A stretch of DNA of 64,000 bases from the NCBI RefSeq assembly GCF_028712165.1, contig NZ_JAQTQR010000002.1, positions 1-64,000 of the forward strand. The letters are read 5' to 3'. The notes under the pieces are model-generated. The model saw only the letters and a list, made by a program, of their open reading frames with translations, did not search any database and was not told the origin of the DNA. How positions within the stretch are numbered: position 1 is the stretch's first letter; every line of letters starts with the position of its first letter. Shown piece by piece: positions 18,711 through 27,804 of this stretch. The DNA comes from Sulfuricurvum sp. (lineage in GTDB: Bacteria > Campylobacterota > Campylobacteria > Campylobacterales > Sulfurimonadaceae). Position numbers and translations under genes: made by a program.

Positions 18711-18949
18711 TGGCATTTGTCCGAATTACGGCCCGAATCGATGAGGTAGTTTCCCTTATAGCTTATATTCGAATGCTCCTCACTTCACTTGATCTTACGG
18801 AATCTTCTTTTATTCCTCCCGTACCGATTGAGAGTATAAGCGGTAAAGGTGTAGGGGTTGTAGAGGCACCCAGAGGCTCTTTGATCCACCGTGCAACGGT
18901 TGAAAAAGAGAAAATTGTGTCATACTCTATTATCACTCCGTCACACTAA
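18711..18949 (+). pseudogene. Fragment of a hupV-like large-subunit gene
   Basis: About 79 codons match the C-terminal part of the 16248 product (from RITARIDE through SISGxGVGxVEAPRGSLIHRA to SYSIITP). The copy then stops before the final Ni-binding motif and lacks everything upstream. Only the start (MAF) and end differ abruptly. It is a broken duplicate left behind the truncated sensor gene and has no ribosome-binding site of note. Confidence 0.85.
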
Positions 18950-19030
18950 CATAACTTTTTAAAAATTAACTTTTTAAACAGAAATAATTTTTTTTTATCC
19001 TTATATAGGAAATTAAAATTATTTCTTGTC

Positions 19031-19059
19031 CTTAAAATGTATAAGAAATTATATTTTTC
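19031..19059 (+). promoter_or_regulatory. Shared nickel/hydrogenase motif upstream of hydA (copy 1)
   Basis: CTTAAAATGTATAAGAA followed by TTATATTTTTC matches motifs at 30184 and 31516. The site is 87 bp before hydA. A TACAAT at 19103-19108 or a TAAATA at 19076-19081 may be the -10 box. The surrounding 18950-19146 is A/T-rich and has no gene. Confidence 0.5.
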
Positions 19060-19146
19060 AATAAATTTTATGCTTTAAATATTCGTTTAAGTTATCCAGA
19101 CGTACAATACTGAATGATTGTTCATAAATATTTTGAGGAGGGGACC

Positions 19147-20385
19147 ATGTCCGATAAAATAGAAGCGGTTAAAAAACTGTTTACTTCGAAAAGTTCGCGC
19201 GTTGAAACGAACAAGGGTGATACATATTACCAAGAGTTGTTCGCGAAATGTGAAGCGCGATTAAATGAAATGCGTGCTCAAACGCCTGCAAATAGACTCG
19301 ACTTTTCTGAGCTTTTAGAAGAGAATGGAATTGACAGACGAGAGTTTATGAAATGGGCGAGTGCGACGACGGCTATGTTGATGCTCCCTCCGATGTTTAC
19401 ACCGTTGGTTGCTGATGCTGCGGTGATGATGAACCGTGCCCCTGTTATTTGGTTGGAGCTTCAAGACTGTGCCGGTAACTCCGAAGCGCTTTTACGTGCT
19501 GACGGACCGAAAATTGATGAAATCGTACTGGATATCATCTCCCTCGAATATCATGAGACCCTCCAAGCTGCAGCCGGTTTTCAGGCTGAAAAACAGCTCG
19601 ATGAGGCTATGGAAACGTTCAAAGGAAAATATCTTTTATTCGTAGAAGGTTCTATTCCGATGGGGATGAACGGTCAATACGGAACGATCGGTGCTGCCGG
19701 TGAAACGTTCCACGATCATCTCATGCGTTGTTCTGAAAATGCGGCAGCGGTTATCGCTGTCGGTGCGTGTGCAACGTTCGGCGGTATCCCGGCTGCTTCT
19801 CCGAATCCTACCGGTGCGGTAGGGGTTATGAATCTCGTTAAAAATAAACCGGTTATCAATATTCCGGCATGTCCTGCAAATCCGGCAAATATGGTCGGGG
19901 TTATTTTGCATTATCTATTGACAGGTCAAGTACCGGAACTCGATTCACTTCTCCGTCCTAAATTCGCATTCGGATACCGTATCCACGATAACTGCGAACG
20001 CCGCGCACACTTTGATGCTGGTGAATATGTAGAAGAGTGGGGCGACAAAGGGGCACAAAACAATTTCTGTCTCTATAAAATGGGTTGTAAAGGGCCGATG
20101 ACATTCAATAACTGTTCAATCGTCCGTTATAACGAAGCGGTGAACTGGCCGATCGGTGTAGGACGTGGATGTATCGGGTGTTCTGAACCTGATTTCTGGG
20201 ATAAATACGCGTATGAACGTCCGATGGCGGATGCTAAGATCAAAGCACCGACAGGTGGAGTTGAGAAAAGTGTGGATGAATTCGGTTTGGGTATGTTGAC
20301 CGCAGCCGGTATCGGTATCGCGATCCATGCAGCAGCAAGCACCGTAGCAGGTAAACGAGATAATTCAGGAGAGAGCCATGAGTAA
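19147..20385 (+). CDS. hydA: Exported uptake NiFe hydrogenase small subunit HydA
   Basis: The 412-residue small subunit of the membrane-bound periplasmic uptake hydrogenase. A Tat signal (DRREFMKW at 63-70, hydrophobic 71-90) follows an unusually long 60-residue leader. The cluster-binding domain starts at about 98 with DCAGNSE (Cys108; Asn111 replaces the expected Cys), then GACATFGG, ACPANPAN, HDNCERR, KMGCKGP and CIGC. A C-terminal hydrophobic helix (about 375-400) anchors it to the membrane. The start at 19147 has GAGGAGG upstream and is preferred over 19114. It is first in hydABC. Confidence 0.94.
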   Translation: MSDKIEAVKKLFTSKSSRVETNKGDTYYQELFAKCEARLNEMRAQTPANRLDFSELLEENGIDRREFMKWASATTAMLMLPPMFTPLVADAAVMMNRAPVIWLELQDCAGNSEALLRADGPKIDEIVLDIISLEYHETLQAAAGFQAEKQLDEAMETFKGKYLLFVEGSIPMGMNGQYGTIGAAGETFHDHLMRCSENAAAVIAVGACATFGGIPAASPNPTGAVGVMNLVKNKPVINIPACPANPANMVGVILHYLLTGQVPELDSLLRPKFAFGYRIHDNCERRAHFDAGEYVEEWGDKGAQNNFCLYKMGCKGPMTFNNCSIVRYNEAVNWPIGVGRGCIGCSEPDFWDKYAYERPMADAKIKAPTGGVEKSVDEFGLGMLTAAGIGIAIHAAASTVAGKRDNSGESHE

Positions 20386-22153
20386 GCATATAGTAGTTGA
20401 CCCAATTACCCGTATCGAAGGACATTTACGCATCGAGGCGGTAATTGATGAAAATAACACGATTGTTGATGCGTACAGTGCATCGACTATGTTCCGCGGA
20501 ATTGAGACGATTTTACAAGGGCGTGACCCACGTGACTGCGGACTATTGGCAATGCGTATTTGCGGTGTTTGTACCGGTACACACTATCAACGTTCTATCG
20601 AAGCGGTTGAGGATGCGTTTGGAGTTACAATTCCTAAAAATGCACGTATCGTACGTAACCTGATCCAAGGTGCGTTGTATGTACACGATCACCTTGTTCA
20701 CTTCTATCATCTTCATGCACTTGACTTTGTCGATGTTGTTTCTGCACTTTCCGCAGATCCGGCTAAAACGGCGGCTGAAGCACGTAAATGGGCGGCAGTT
20801 GCGGGTGAATCACCGTTTATCGACGGTGAGGGCGAATTTAAAGCGATCCAAGATCGTGTGGCTAAATTTGTAAAACAAGGGCGTTTAGGGATTTTTGGTA
20901 ACGGATATTGGGGTAATCCTCATTATAAGTTGACTCCGGAACAAAACCTTATCGGTGTTGCACACTATTTGCAAGCATTGGACATTCAACGCGATTTGGC
21001 AAAAATGCAGGCGATTTTCGGGGGTAAAAACCCGCATCCTCAATCGATTGTTGTCGGTGGTGTAACGTGTGTCCAAGACATTGAAAATCCGGCACGTATC
21101 GCATTGTTTAAATCCTTACTCCTTGCAGGGCGTAAATTTGTAAAAGAAGCGTATTTGCCGGATGTTTACATGGCGGGTACGATGTATGCGGGTGAAGCAA
21201 CCGACTCAAAAGCGACCTTTACGGAACTTATGGGCGGAAAAGGGGTTGGTGGAACCGGCGGCGGATTACTCAACTATATGAGTTACGGTGATTTCCGTCT
21301 CGATGATACCGGTTTTTATAAATCAGCACTTCTCTTCCCAAGCGGTGTTGTTTATGGCGGTGACATCAGTAAAGTAGCAGATGTCGATCAAGCAAAAATT
21401 GCGGAAGACGTGACACACTCATGGTATAAAGGGGATAAACCTCTTCACCCGTATGAGGGACAAACGATTCCGGAATATACGGGTCTTGATAAACGTGAAG
21501 ACGGTATCGCATATCTTAAAACAAAAGAAAAATACAGCTGGATCAAATCTCCGATCTATAACGATACCCGTGTTGAAGTGGGGCCGTTGGCTCGTATGGT
21601 AATCGGTGTAGCACGTAAAGATCCTCGTATTACCAAATATGTAACAGAATTTTTACAACGCGGTAACTTACCGATTGCAGTGCTCTTTAGTACCGTCGGG
21701 CGTACTGCTGCGCGTGCTGTTGAAACATCATTGATGTCCGATGTGATGATCGAGTGGGTAGACGAACTTGCTGCTAACGTAATGGCAGGAGATAAGAGTA
21801 CATGGACACACTTTGACTTCGATAAAGTAAGTGTGAGTGCAAAAGGTCACGGTATGGCTGAAGCTCCACGTGGTTCATTGGGACACTGGGTGAGCGTTGA
21901 GAATGGAAAAGTGGCAAACTACCAAGCGGTTGTCCCTTCTACATGGAACGCAGCTCCTCGTGATCATAAAGGACGTTTGGGTGCGTATGAAGCGAGTTTG
22001 ATCGGAACCAAAGTGGCGAATCCGGAACAACCTCTTGAGATCATTCGAACCATTCACAGTTTTGACCCTTGTATTGCTTGTGCGGTACACGTTGTCGATA
22101 CCAAAGGTAAAGAGCTTGCTGTTTACAAAGTAGATACCTCTTGCAGTATCTAA
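20378..22153 (+). CDS. hydB: Uptake NiFe hydrogenase large subunit HydB
   Basis: The 591-residue catalytic subunit. DPITRIEGHLRIE opens the protein, RICGVCTGTH is the first Ni motif and DPCIACAVH the second. The 19 residues after the His (VVDTKGKEL...) are the propeptide removed by a HydD-type protease before export with HydA. It oxidises H2 in the periplasm and passes electrons through HydA to HydC and menaquinone. It overlaps hydA by 8 bp. Sequence layout is very like the 13061 large subunit. Confidence 0.96.
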   Translation: MSKHIVVDPITRIEGHLRIEAVIDENNTIVDAYSASTMFRGIETILQGRDPRDCGLLAMRICGVCTGTHYQRSIEAVEDAFGVTIPKNARIVRNLIQGALYVHDHLVHFYHLHALDFVDVVSALSADPAKTAAEARKWAAVAGESPFIDGEGEFKAIQDRVAKFVKQGRLGIFGNGYWGNPHYKLTPEQNLIGVAHYLQALDIQRDLAKMQAIFGGKNPHPQSIVVGGVTCVQDIENPARIALFKSLLLAGRKFVKEAYLPDVYMAGTMYAGEATDSKATFTELMGGKGVGGTGGGLLNYMSYGDFRLDDTGFYKSALLFPSGVVYGGDISKVADVDQAKIAEDVTHSWYKGDKPLHPYEGQTIPEYTGLDKREDGIAYLKTKEKYSWIKSPIYNDTRVEVGPLARMVIGVARKDPRITKYVTEFLQRGNLPIAVLFSTVGRTAARAVETSLMSDVMIEWVDELAANVMAGDKSTWTHFDFDKVSVSAKGHGMAEAPRGSLGHWVSVENGKVANYQAVVPSTWNAAPRDHKGRLGAYEASLIGTKVANPEQPLEIIRTIHSFDPCIACAVHVVDTKGKELAVYKVDTSCSI

Positions 22154-22163
22154 GGAGCCAATC

Positions 22164-22880
22164 ATGAAACAGGGGTACAAACAAGTTAAACGTATGACAC
22201 CTGCTATGCGCATCATCCATTGGTTGAATGCGTTTAGTATGATTGGTGCCATCATAACGGGTCTTTACATCGGTCATCCGTACTATCAGACATTGATAGC
22301 GGATGGTGCAGTCGACAAGTATGTTATGGCATGGAACCGATACGGGCATTTTATGATTGCCATTATTTTTGATGTTACGTCAGTTGTAATCGCGTATCTA
22401 TATTTTTTCAGCCGATTTGAAAAACCGTATAAAAAACTGATTCCAAACGGGAAAAATGTAACGGAATTTTTTGCAGTCTTAGTCAACCTTTTGACACTTA
22501 ATCGCAAAAAAGGGTTTGATTCAACGCATTCGGACAGTTTTAATACGGTCTATTTTACAATTTTCCATTTGCTCCTTATATGGATGTTGTTGACCGGCTT
22601 GCAAATGTATGTTCAAGGATTGGAATCAGGTCTCAGCTCTATCGGATCATGGTGGCCATGGCTCTTGCATGTTTCAACCGATTGGACATTGTATGTGACA
22701 GGCGGAACGAATATGGATGTTCGTATCGCACATCATATGAGTATGTGGTTTATTATTTGCTGGGTAGTCTTTCATATCTACTATCAAGTATGGAGAACGA
22801 TTTTCTGGAAAGAAGCAGATATCGCTATCGTTATCGGCGGCTCAAAATTTGTTAAAGATGATACGTTAAAAAGTGTGTAA
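22164..22880 (+). CDS. hydC: Hydrogenase cytochrome b subunit HydC
   Basis: A 238-residue diheme b-type cytochrome with four or five membrane helices. Conserved His residues are seen in RIIHWLNAF (helix 1), YTIFHLLLIWM-type helices, and MSMWFIICWVVFHIYYQ (last helix). It binds heme, takes electrons from HydA and reduces menaquinone. It begins 10 bp after hydB with GGAG upstream, and a terminator follows directly. Confidence 0.94.
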   Translation: MKQGYKQVKRMTPAMRIIHWLNAFSMIGAIITGLYIGHPYYQTLIADGAVDKYVMAWNRYGHFMIAIIFDVTSVVIAYLYFFSRFEKPYKKLIPNGKNVTEFFAVLVNLLTLNRKKGFDSTHSDSFNTVYFTIFHLLLIWMLLTGLQMYVQGLESGLSSIGSWWPWLLHVSTDWTLYVTGGTNMDVRIAHHMSMWFIICWVVFHIYYQVWRTIFWKEADIAIVIGGSKFVKDDTLKSV

Positions 22881-22888
22881 AGACTAGT

Positions 22889-22921
22889 GCGGGCTTTCAT
22901 GCCCGCCGGTACTCTGTTTTT
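22889..22921 (+). terminator. Terminator after hydABC
   Basis: A stem GCGGGC / GCCCGC (22889-22894 / 22901-22906) with a 6-nt loop starts 8 bp after the hydC stop and is followed by a T-run (22916-22921). It probably ends or attenuates hydABC transcription before hydE. Confidence 0.65.
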
Positions 22922-22975
22922 CTTAACCTCCCATTGGGGATGAGATGAAAAATAGCGTATTCAACAAGGATTATT

Positions 22976-24898
22976 ATGGCATTTACGTTAGAGGTTATGA
23001 CCTCTTTTTCTCAACCTACTATTAAAAATTATTTGATTTCTACGATTCGCTCTTTTAATATTAAAGCCGTTGTCCATCAGCAAAAATCAAAAATTATTTG
23101 TGCTTTCGACTCTCAGGATGAAACGCTTCAATTGTGTTTGGAAACGATTGCTTCTACATTGCCCGCTTCGTGTTTTATGAGCGGTTCACAGCACTATGAT
23201 ATAGAAGGGGAACCTGAGGCGATTCCGGATTTCGAGGTTGAGTATCCTCTCGGTCTCGGTTTATGTCCTTCGTGTCAGAAAGAGATGTTCGACCCTTCGT
23301 CAAAACGGTATTATTATCCATTTACCCAATGTACCCATTGCGGAGGACAATACGCGTTTTTCGAGCACTATCCGTATGAGCGAAGCAATACGGCACTGAG
23401 TTATGTACAGCCGTGTCCGACGTGTGAACATGAATCACAAAATGTCGGGCGTCGAGAAAAACAGGTGTTGAATTCATGTCATGAGTGCGGTATCCCGGTT
23501 AAATTACTGCATAAAGATAAAGAACGCTATGCCAATGATGCGGGAAGTTTTAGAACGATGTTCGAAGTCGCGGCTAAAGCATTGCGTGACGGTAAAACAC
23601 TGCTCATGAAAACGACGATGGGATACCGCCGTTTCTACCGAGCAGAGAAACTGGAACACGGCTCCGTATTAATGCTGGTCAATGCAGCGAAAATCACCGA
23701 CTATTGCTCTTTGATCAATGATGAATTTAATGCATTGCTCAGTATCGAACGTCCGATATTGCATGTCGCTCTTAAAGATGAAAGCTTGCGCAGTACTTTC
23801 GGAACCTCTATTGACGTCAAATATCCCGATGAAGGTTTTTCGATTTTACTGGGGAAAGAGCTGACACTGCTGGGACTGGATTACATTGCTTACGAAGCAT
23901 TGGAAAGTCCGTGCGAAGCGGATTTTGTGATGGAATTTGATCTGAATATTCAGCATCAGAGCGATATGCGTCTGTTCATTAACAAAGATATCAAATTTAT
24001 CACCTCCGGTGAGCGGGTTTCGTTCCCTTCACGTTTTCCTGTCGGAACCGATACATTGAGTATCGCACACGGCCTGGTGGGAATCAAAGATGAGAAGGGG
24101 ATGCTGTTTGATCAAATGGGGCGATTCACCTCTGCATCAACAGTGAAAGTCAATCAGCTCGAAAACGAGACACCCGCGGTTGAATCCAACAATTTTCACA
24201 CGATGGCGGAAGATGAAGCCTCTTTTATGTCGGTCATCGCGGAACACGGTAAATTCGGATCCAAAGTGGTCGGAGCCTATTTTCAGGAAGAACCCTCGTT
24301 TTTGTATTATGACGGTAAAAAAGTGATTCGCGTTGTCCCTCCTCATACCTTCAGTGCGGCAGGATTGATCGATAAAATGAGCACCTTGCGTGAGGGTTCG
24401 AATCGATTGATGGACAACATCAAAAATAAATTGCCGCAAATGTATGAATTGCTCTTGGAACTGGAACAAAGCGATGCCACTTTGTTTGAAGCGACGGCCA
24501 TGATTTTGGGACTGGAAGATAAAAGCTATGAGGGTGTAATGCGGGAAGCTCTGAAGTTTATCGGGAAAGGCGGACTTCAAATCGATACGAAAGTGCATGA
24601 CAACCGTTTTAATCATGTCGCTTTTTTATCCAGTATCATCAGCTATCAGATAGCGGGTGTAGATTCAGTATATCTAAGCTATTCTATCTTCGAATCGTTC
24701 GGAGACTACTTCAGTGAATTGTTGAATGAAATAAAAGGGAAAACCAAAGCGACGGATATAGTACTGTGCGGCAGCTATTTCGGTGGACAATCGCTCTTTA
24801 GCCGGTTGCAGAGAAATTTGAAAGCAACGCCTCCGCTGCTGAATGTGAATTATCCGATCGGGAAGGAAAATTGCGTTGTCGGTGGAGTGTACTTATAA
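22976..24898 (+). CDS. hydE: Hydrogenase maturation protein HydE (HypF paralogue)
   Basis: A 640-residue protein of the Wolinella/Helicobacter HydE family, needed for hydrogenase activity in that lineage. The order resembles HypF: a degenerate acylphosphatase-like N-terminus (1-75) that lacks the GVGFR active-site loop, a zinc-finger region (LCPSCQKEMFDP at about 99-110, QCTHCGG, PCPTCE, SCHECG), a reduced YrdC-like part and a C-terminal Kae1/HypF-like domain ending in GGVYL. The loss of catalytic residues suggests a helper or specificity role and not carbamoyl transfer. The start has AAGGAT upstream. It lies between hydC and hypF. Confidence 0.85.
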   Translation: MAFTLEVMTSFSQPTIKNYLISTIRSFNIKAVVHQQKSKIICAFDSQDETLQLCLETIASTLPASCFMSGSQHYDIEGEPEAIPDFEVEYPLGLGLCPSCQKEMFDPSSKRYYYPFTQCTHCGGQYAFFEHYPYERSNTALSYVQPCPTCEHESQNVGRREKQVLNSCHECGIPVKLLHKDKERYANDAGSFRTMFEVAAKALRDGKTLLMKTTMGYRRFYRAEKLEHGSVLMLVNAAKITDYCSLINDEFNALLSIERPILHVALKDESLRSTFGTSIDVKYPDEGFSILLGKELTLLGLDYIAYEALESPCEADFVMEFDLNIQHQSDMRLFINKDIKFITSGERVSFPSRFPVGTDTLSIAHGLVGIKDEKGMLFDQMGRFTSASTVKVNQLENETPAVESNNFHTMAEDEASFMSVIAEHGKFGSKVVGAYFQEEPSFLYYDGKKVIRVVPPHTFSAAGLIDKMSTLREGSNRLMDNIKNKLPQMYELLLELEQSDATLFEATAMILGLEDKSYEGVMREALKFIGKGGLQIDTKVHDNRFNHVAFLSSIISYQIAGVDSVYLSYSIFESFGDYFSELLNEIKGKTKATDIVLCGSYFGGQSLFSRLQRNLKATPPLLNVNYPIGKENCVVGGVYL

Positions 24899-24910
24899 AT
24901 TAACGTTACA

Positions 24911-24993
24911 CACTTTTCGGGCAAAGCCCGCAAAGTGGCAGGGACAAATGTCCCTACAACCCCCTAAAGCTACCCGTATCTCTCGGATACGGG
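24911..24993 (+). promoter_or_regulatory. Three consecutive hairpins before hypF
   Basis: Stem 1 (24911-24937) nests CACTTT/AAAGTG around CGGGC/GCCCG. Stem 2 (24941-24954) is GGGAC/GTCCC. Stem 3 (24973-24993) is CCCGTATC/GATACGGG, and its last three bases are the first bases of the hypF ribosome-binding site GGGAGAG. Stem 3 could mask the site and lower hypF translation. There is no T-run, so full termination is unlikely. Confidence 0.55.
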
Positions 24994-25003
24994 AGAGAAA
25001 TTG

Positions 25004-27247
25004 ATGATGAACAATTTCAAAATCACCATCAAAGGATTAGTCCAAGGTGTCGGATTCCGCCCGTTTGTTTATAGGACTGCAAAACAGCATCACATAAAAG
25101 GGACGGTGTGCAATACTCCTGAGGGTGTTGTGATCGAAGCTCAGGGGATACACTGCGATGCGTTTGTAGAGGCGCTGCGAACGAATCTCCCCCCAAGAGC
25201 CCGTATTGACTCGCTGAGTGTCAGTGAAGCAACGGGTAGCACTGCCTACGAAGATTTTACTATTTTAGAGAGTTCTATGGGGGAAGGGTCTGTCGCAATC
25301 CCTCTGGACACTGCTTTATGCCCCGCATGCGAAGTAGAGATGGATGACCCGCAAAATCGCCGCTATCAATACCCCTTTATCAACTGCACCGACTGCGGTC
25401 CGCGCTATACGATCATACAAATTCCTCCGTATGATCGTGTCAGAACTTCGATGAAACATTTTACGATGTGTCCGGAATGCGAAGCAGAATACACCGACCC
25501 CAATTCCCGCCGTTATCATGCCGAACCGATCAGCTGTCCGCAATGCGGCCCGAAGTTGAAATTGATCGAAAATCAGGGGAACCCAATCATGGGCAATCCT
25601 CTTGAACTTGCCGTGGAAATGCTGAAATCGGGGGAAATTATCGCACTCAAAGGATTGGGCGGATTTCATCTGATGTGCGATGCTACCTCTGATGCCGCCG
25701 TGAGTGAATTGCGTCGCCGTAAACATCGCAAGGCCAAACCGTTGGCCGTGATGTTTCGCTCTTTGGAAGATCTGGAAAGCTATACCGAAATTACGAGTGA
25801 TGAGCGAGTACACATCGCCGGAGCGCTTAAACCGATCGTCATTGTACGTGCCAAAAAAGAGACGGATTTATCTCAGTATGTAGCTCCTACAATCGATCGG
25901 CTGGGTGTTTTTTTACCTTATACCCCATTGCACCGTCTTCTTTTCGAACAAATCGATTTTCCTCTGGTTGCGACCAGTGCGAATATCAGCGATGAACCCA
26001 TTATTGTCCGTACGGATGAGATAGTGAGCCGATTGGGAAATGTGGTCGATGCCGTTTTAAGCCATGACCGCACCATCATCAACCCTCTCGATGATTCCGT
26101 AATTCAAATCGCAGAGGGAAGGGTTATTATGCTCAGAATGGGTCGGGGATATGCGCCTCGTACCTTCCCTTTGACCAACACGCTTGAGGAGAGTGTTTTA
26201 GCGGTGGGAGCGCACCAAAAGAGTGCGATTGCCCTCGGGGTACACAACAATATGGTATTGAGCGGACATATCGGTGACTTGGGAAGTGTGGAAGCAGATG
26301 GTTATTTTGATCGCACTATCCAAACTTTCAAACGATTTTATGAGTGTGAACCAAGCATAATCGCCAGTGATTTGCATCCGTTTTACAGCTCGACGCAGTA
26401 TGCCGTTGCCACAAAAAGAGAACATATCCCTATACAGCATCATTATGCCCATATCCTCGCCTGTATGGCGGAGTACGATTTGGATGAAAAAGTGCTGGGG
26501 TTTGCGTATGACGGGACCGGATACGGGGATGACGGGAGCCTTTGGGGCGGTGAAGTGCTGATCGCCGATACGCATGGATATGAGCGGATCGGTTTTTTAA
26601 AACCGTTTGCACTTCTCGGCGGGGACAAAGCGATCAAAGAACCTCGCAGAATCGCGCTCTCATTGTTATTTGAATCGTATACTCTGGATGAAGTTCTGGA
26701 GTTAAAATCCCCGACAACGGAAGCTTTTTTGCCTCACGAGATACGGACGCTTCACCATATGTGGTCGAAAAAGATCAATGCCCCGCTGAGCAGTTCGATG
26801 GGTCGGCTGTTTGACGGCGTAGCATCCTTGGGCGGATTTATCCAGACACTTGATTATGAAGGTCAGGGGGGAATGATCATGGAATCATTCGTCGATGAAT
26901 CGATCACGGAACCGTTTGAGTTTAATGTTTTAGACGGAGTTATCGATCTTTCAATGATGGTGAAAGAGATCATGGCACTCACCGCGGAAACGGATTCGAA
27001 ACACTATATCGCGAGCCGCTTTATCGCGACGGTTGAGGCCATTATGCTTAGATTCGCTTCGATGTATCCCGATTTGCCGATGGTTGTCGGAGGAGGGGTA
27101 TTTCAAAACCGTGCGCTGATGGAACGCTTGTATCGCCGCTTCGGTGAGGGACGTTTTTATGCCCAACAGCAAACACCGATCAATGACGGATCTATTGCAT
27201 TAGGGCAGCTCTATTATATAATACACAATACCAAAGGGGAAATATGA
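25004..27247 (+). CDS. hypF: Carbamoyltransferase HypF
   Basis: This makes the cyanide ligands of the NiFe site from carbamoyl phosphate, passing them to HypE. The domains are complete: acylphosphatase (about 1-90, with GVGFRPFVYR), two C4 zinc fingers (LCPACEVEM...CTDCG and MCPECEAEY...CPQCG, about 105-185), YrdC-like (about 200-380) and Kae1-like (about 385-745, with HHYAH and YDGTGYGDDG). It has about 747 residues, normal for the family. The start is ATG 25004 or 25007 behind GGGAGAG; a TTG at 25001 is unlikely. It overlaps the next gene by ATGA. Confidence 0.97.
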   Translation: MMNNFKITIKGLVQGVGFRPFVYRTAKQHHIKGTVCNTPEGVVIEAQGIHCDAFVEALRTNLPPRARIDSLSVSEATGSTAYEDFTILESSMGEGSVAIPLDTALCPACEVEMDDPQNRRYQYPFINCTDCGPRYTIIQIPPYDRVRTSMKHFTMCPECEAEYTDPNSRRYHAEPISCPQCGPKLKLIENQGNPIMGNPLELAVEMLKSGEIIALKGLGGFHLMCDATSDAAVSELRRRKHRKAKPLAVMFRSLEDLESYTEITSDERVHIAGALKPIVIVRAKKETDLSQYVAPTIDRLGVFLPYTPLHRLLFEQIDFPLVATSANISDEPIIVRTDEIVSRLGNVVDAVLSHDRTIINPLDDSVIQIAEGRVIMLRMGRGYAPRTFPLTNTLEESVLAVGAHQKSAIALGVHNNMVLSGHIGDLGSVEADGYFDRTIQTFKRFYECEPSIIASDLHPFYSSTQYAVATKREHIPIQHHYAHILACMAEYDLDEKVLGFAYDGTGYGDDGSLWGGEVLIADTHGYERIGFLKPFALLGGDKAIKEPRRIALSLLFESYTLDEVLELKSPTTEAFLPHEIRTLHHMWSKKINAPLSSSMGRLFDGVASLGGFIQTLDYEGQGGMIMESFVDESITEPFEFNVLDGVIDLSMMVKEIMALTAETDSKHYIASRFIATVEAIMLRFASMYPDLPMVVGGGVFQNRALMERLYRRFGEGRFYAQQQTPINDGSIALGQLYYIIHNTKGEI

Positions 27248-27801
27248 ACGCTAAAGTCGCATTGATCGGTTCGGGAAACGCATTTTTTATGGACGAAGGA
27301 GTCGGTTTATATGCCGGCAAATATCTCAAAGAAAATTTTACGTTTGAACCGGCATTGGACATCGTTGATGGCGGAACGCTTGGGTTTAGATTGATGCCTC
27401 TGTTGCAAGAGTATGAGCATGTCGTTATTGCCAACACCAGTTCCGATGATACCAAAGCGGTGGGAACCATCGATGTGTTAAGCGGCGATGAGTTGATTGC
27501 CAATCAAGGGATCAAAAAAACGGCGAACGAAGTCGAGATCACCGAAATGCTCCAAATCTGCTCGATGGCACATCACTGTGCGCAAACGTCGATGATCAGT
27601 ATCGTTCCCGAAGATATCATCAGTGTCGCTGTGGGTGTGACCCCCGCACTTCGATTAAAATGGTCGGAATACATTGATGTGATTGTGGATGAACTCGAAA
27701 AACTGGGGATTAAGAGCAGTAAAAAAGCTGAAGTCATGTGTCTCGATGAAATCCTCGAACAGTTCGCCAATCCAAGCATCGAACACGGCAAAGGATTCTA
27801 A
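27244..27801 (+). CDS. Degenerate hydrogenase maturation protease paralogue (HyaD/HybD family)
   Basis: A 185-residue member of the HybD/HydD fold with GSGNAFFMDEGVG at the N-terminus, so the first metal-binding Glu is kept. The second ligand (Asp62 in HybD) lies in IANTSS, where the neighbour has ILDT, and the third (His93) is Asn in ANEVEI where the neighbour has AHEVGV. With two of three nickel ligands changed, it is probably not a normal nickel-dependent protease. It directly precedes the intact paralogue at 27805. It could be a chaperone-like recognition subunit or a protease with other chemistry. Confidence 0.75.
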   Translation: MNAKVALIGSGNAFFMDEGVGLYAGKYLKENFTFEPALDIVDGGTLGFRLMPLLQEYEHVVIANTSSDDTKAVGTIDVLSGDELIANQGIKKTANEVEITEMLQICSMAHHCAQTSMISIVPEDIISVAVGVTPALRLKWSEYIDVIVDELEKLGIKSSKKAEVMCLDEILEQFANPSIEHGKGF

Positions 27802-27804
27802 CGT

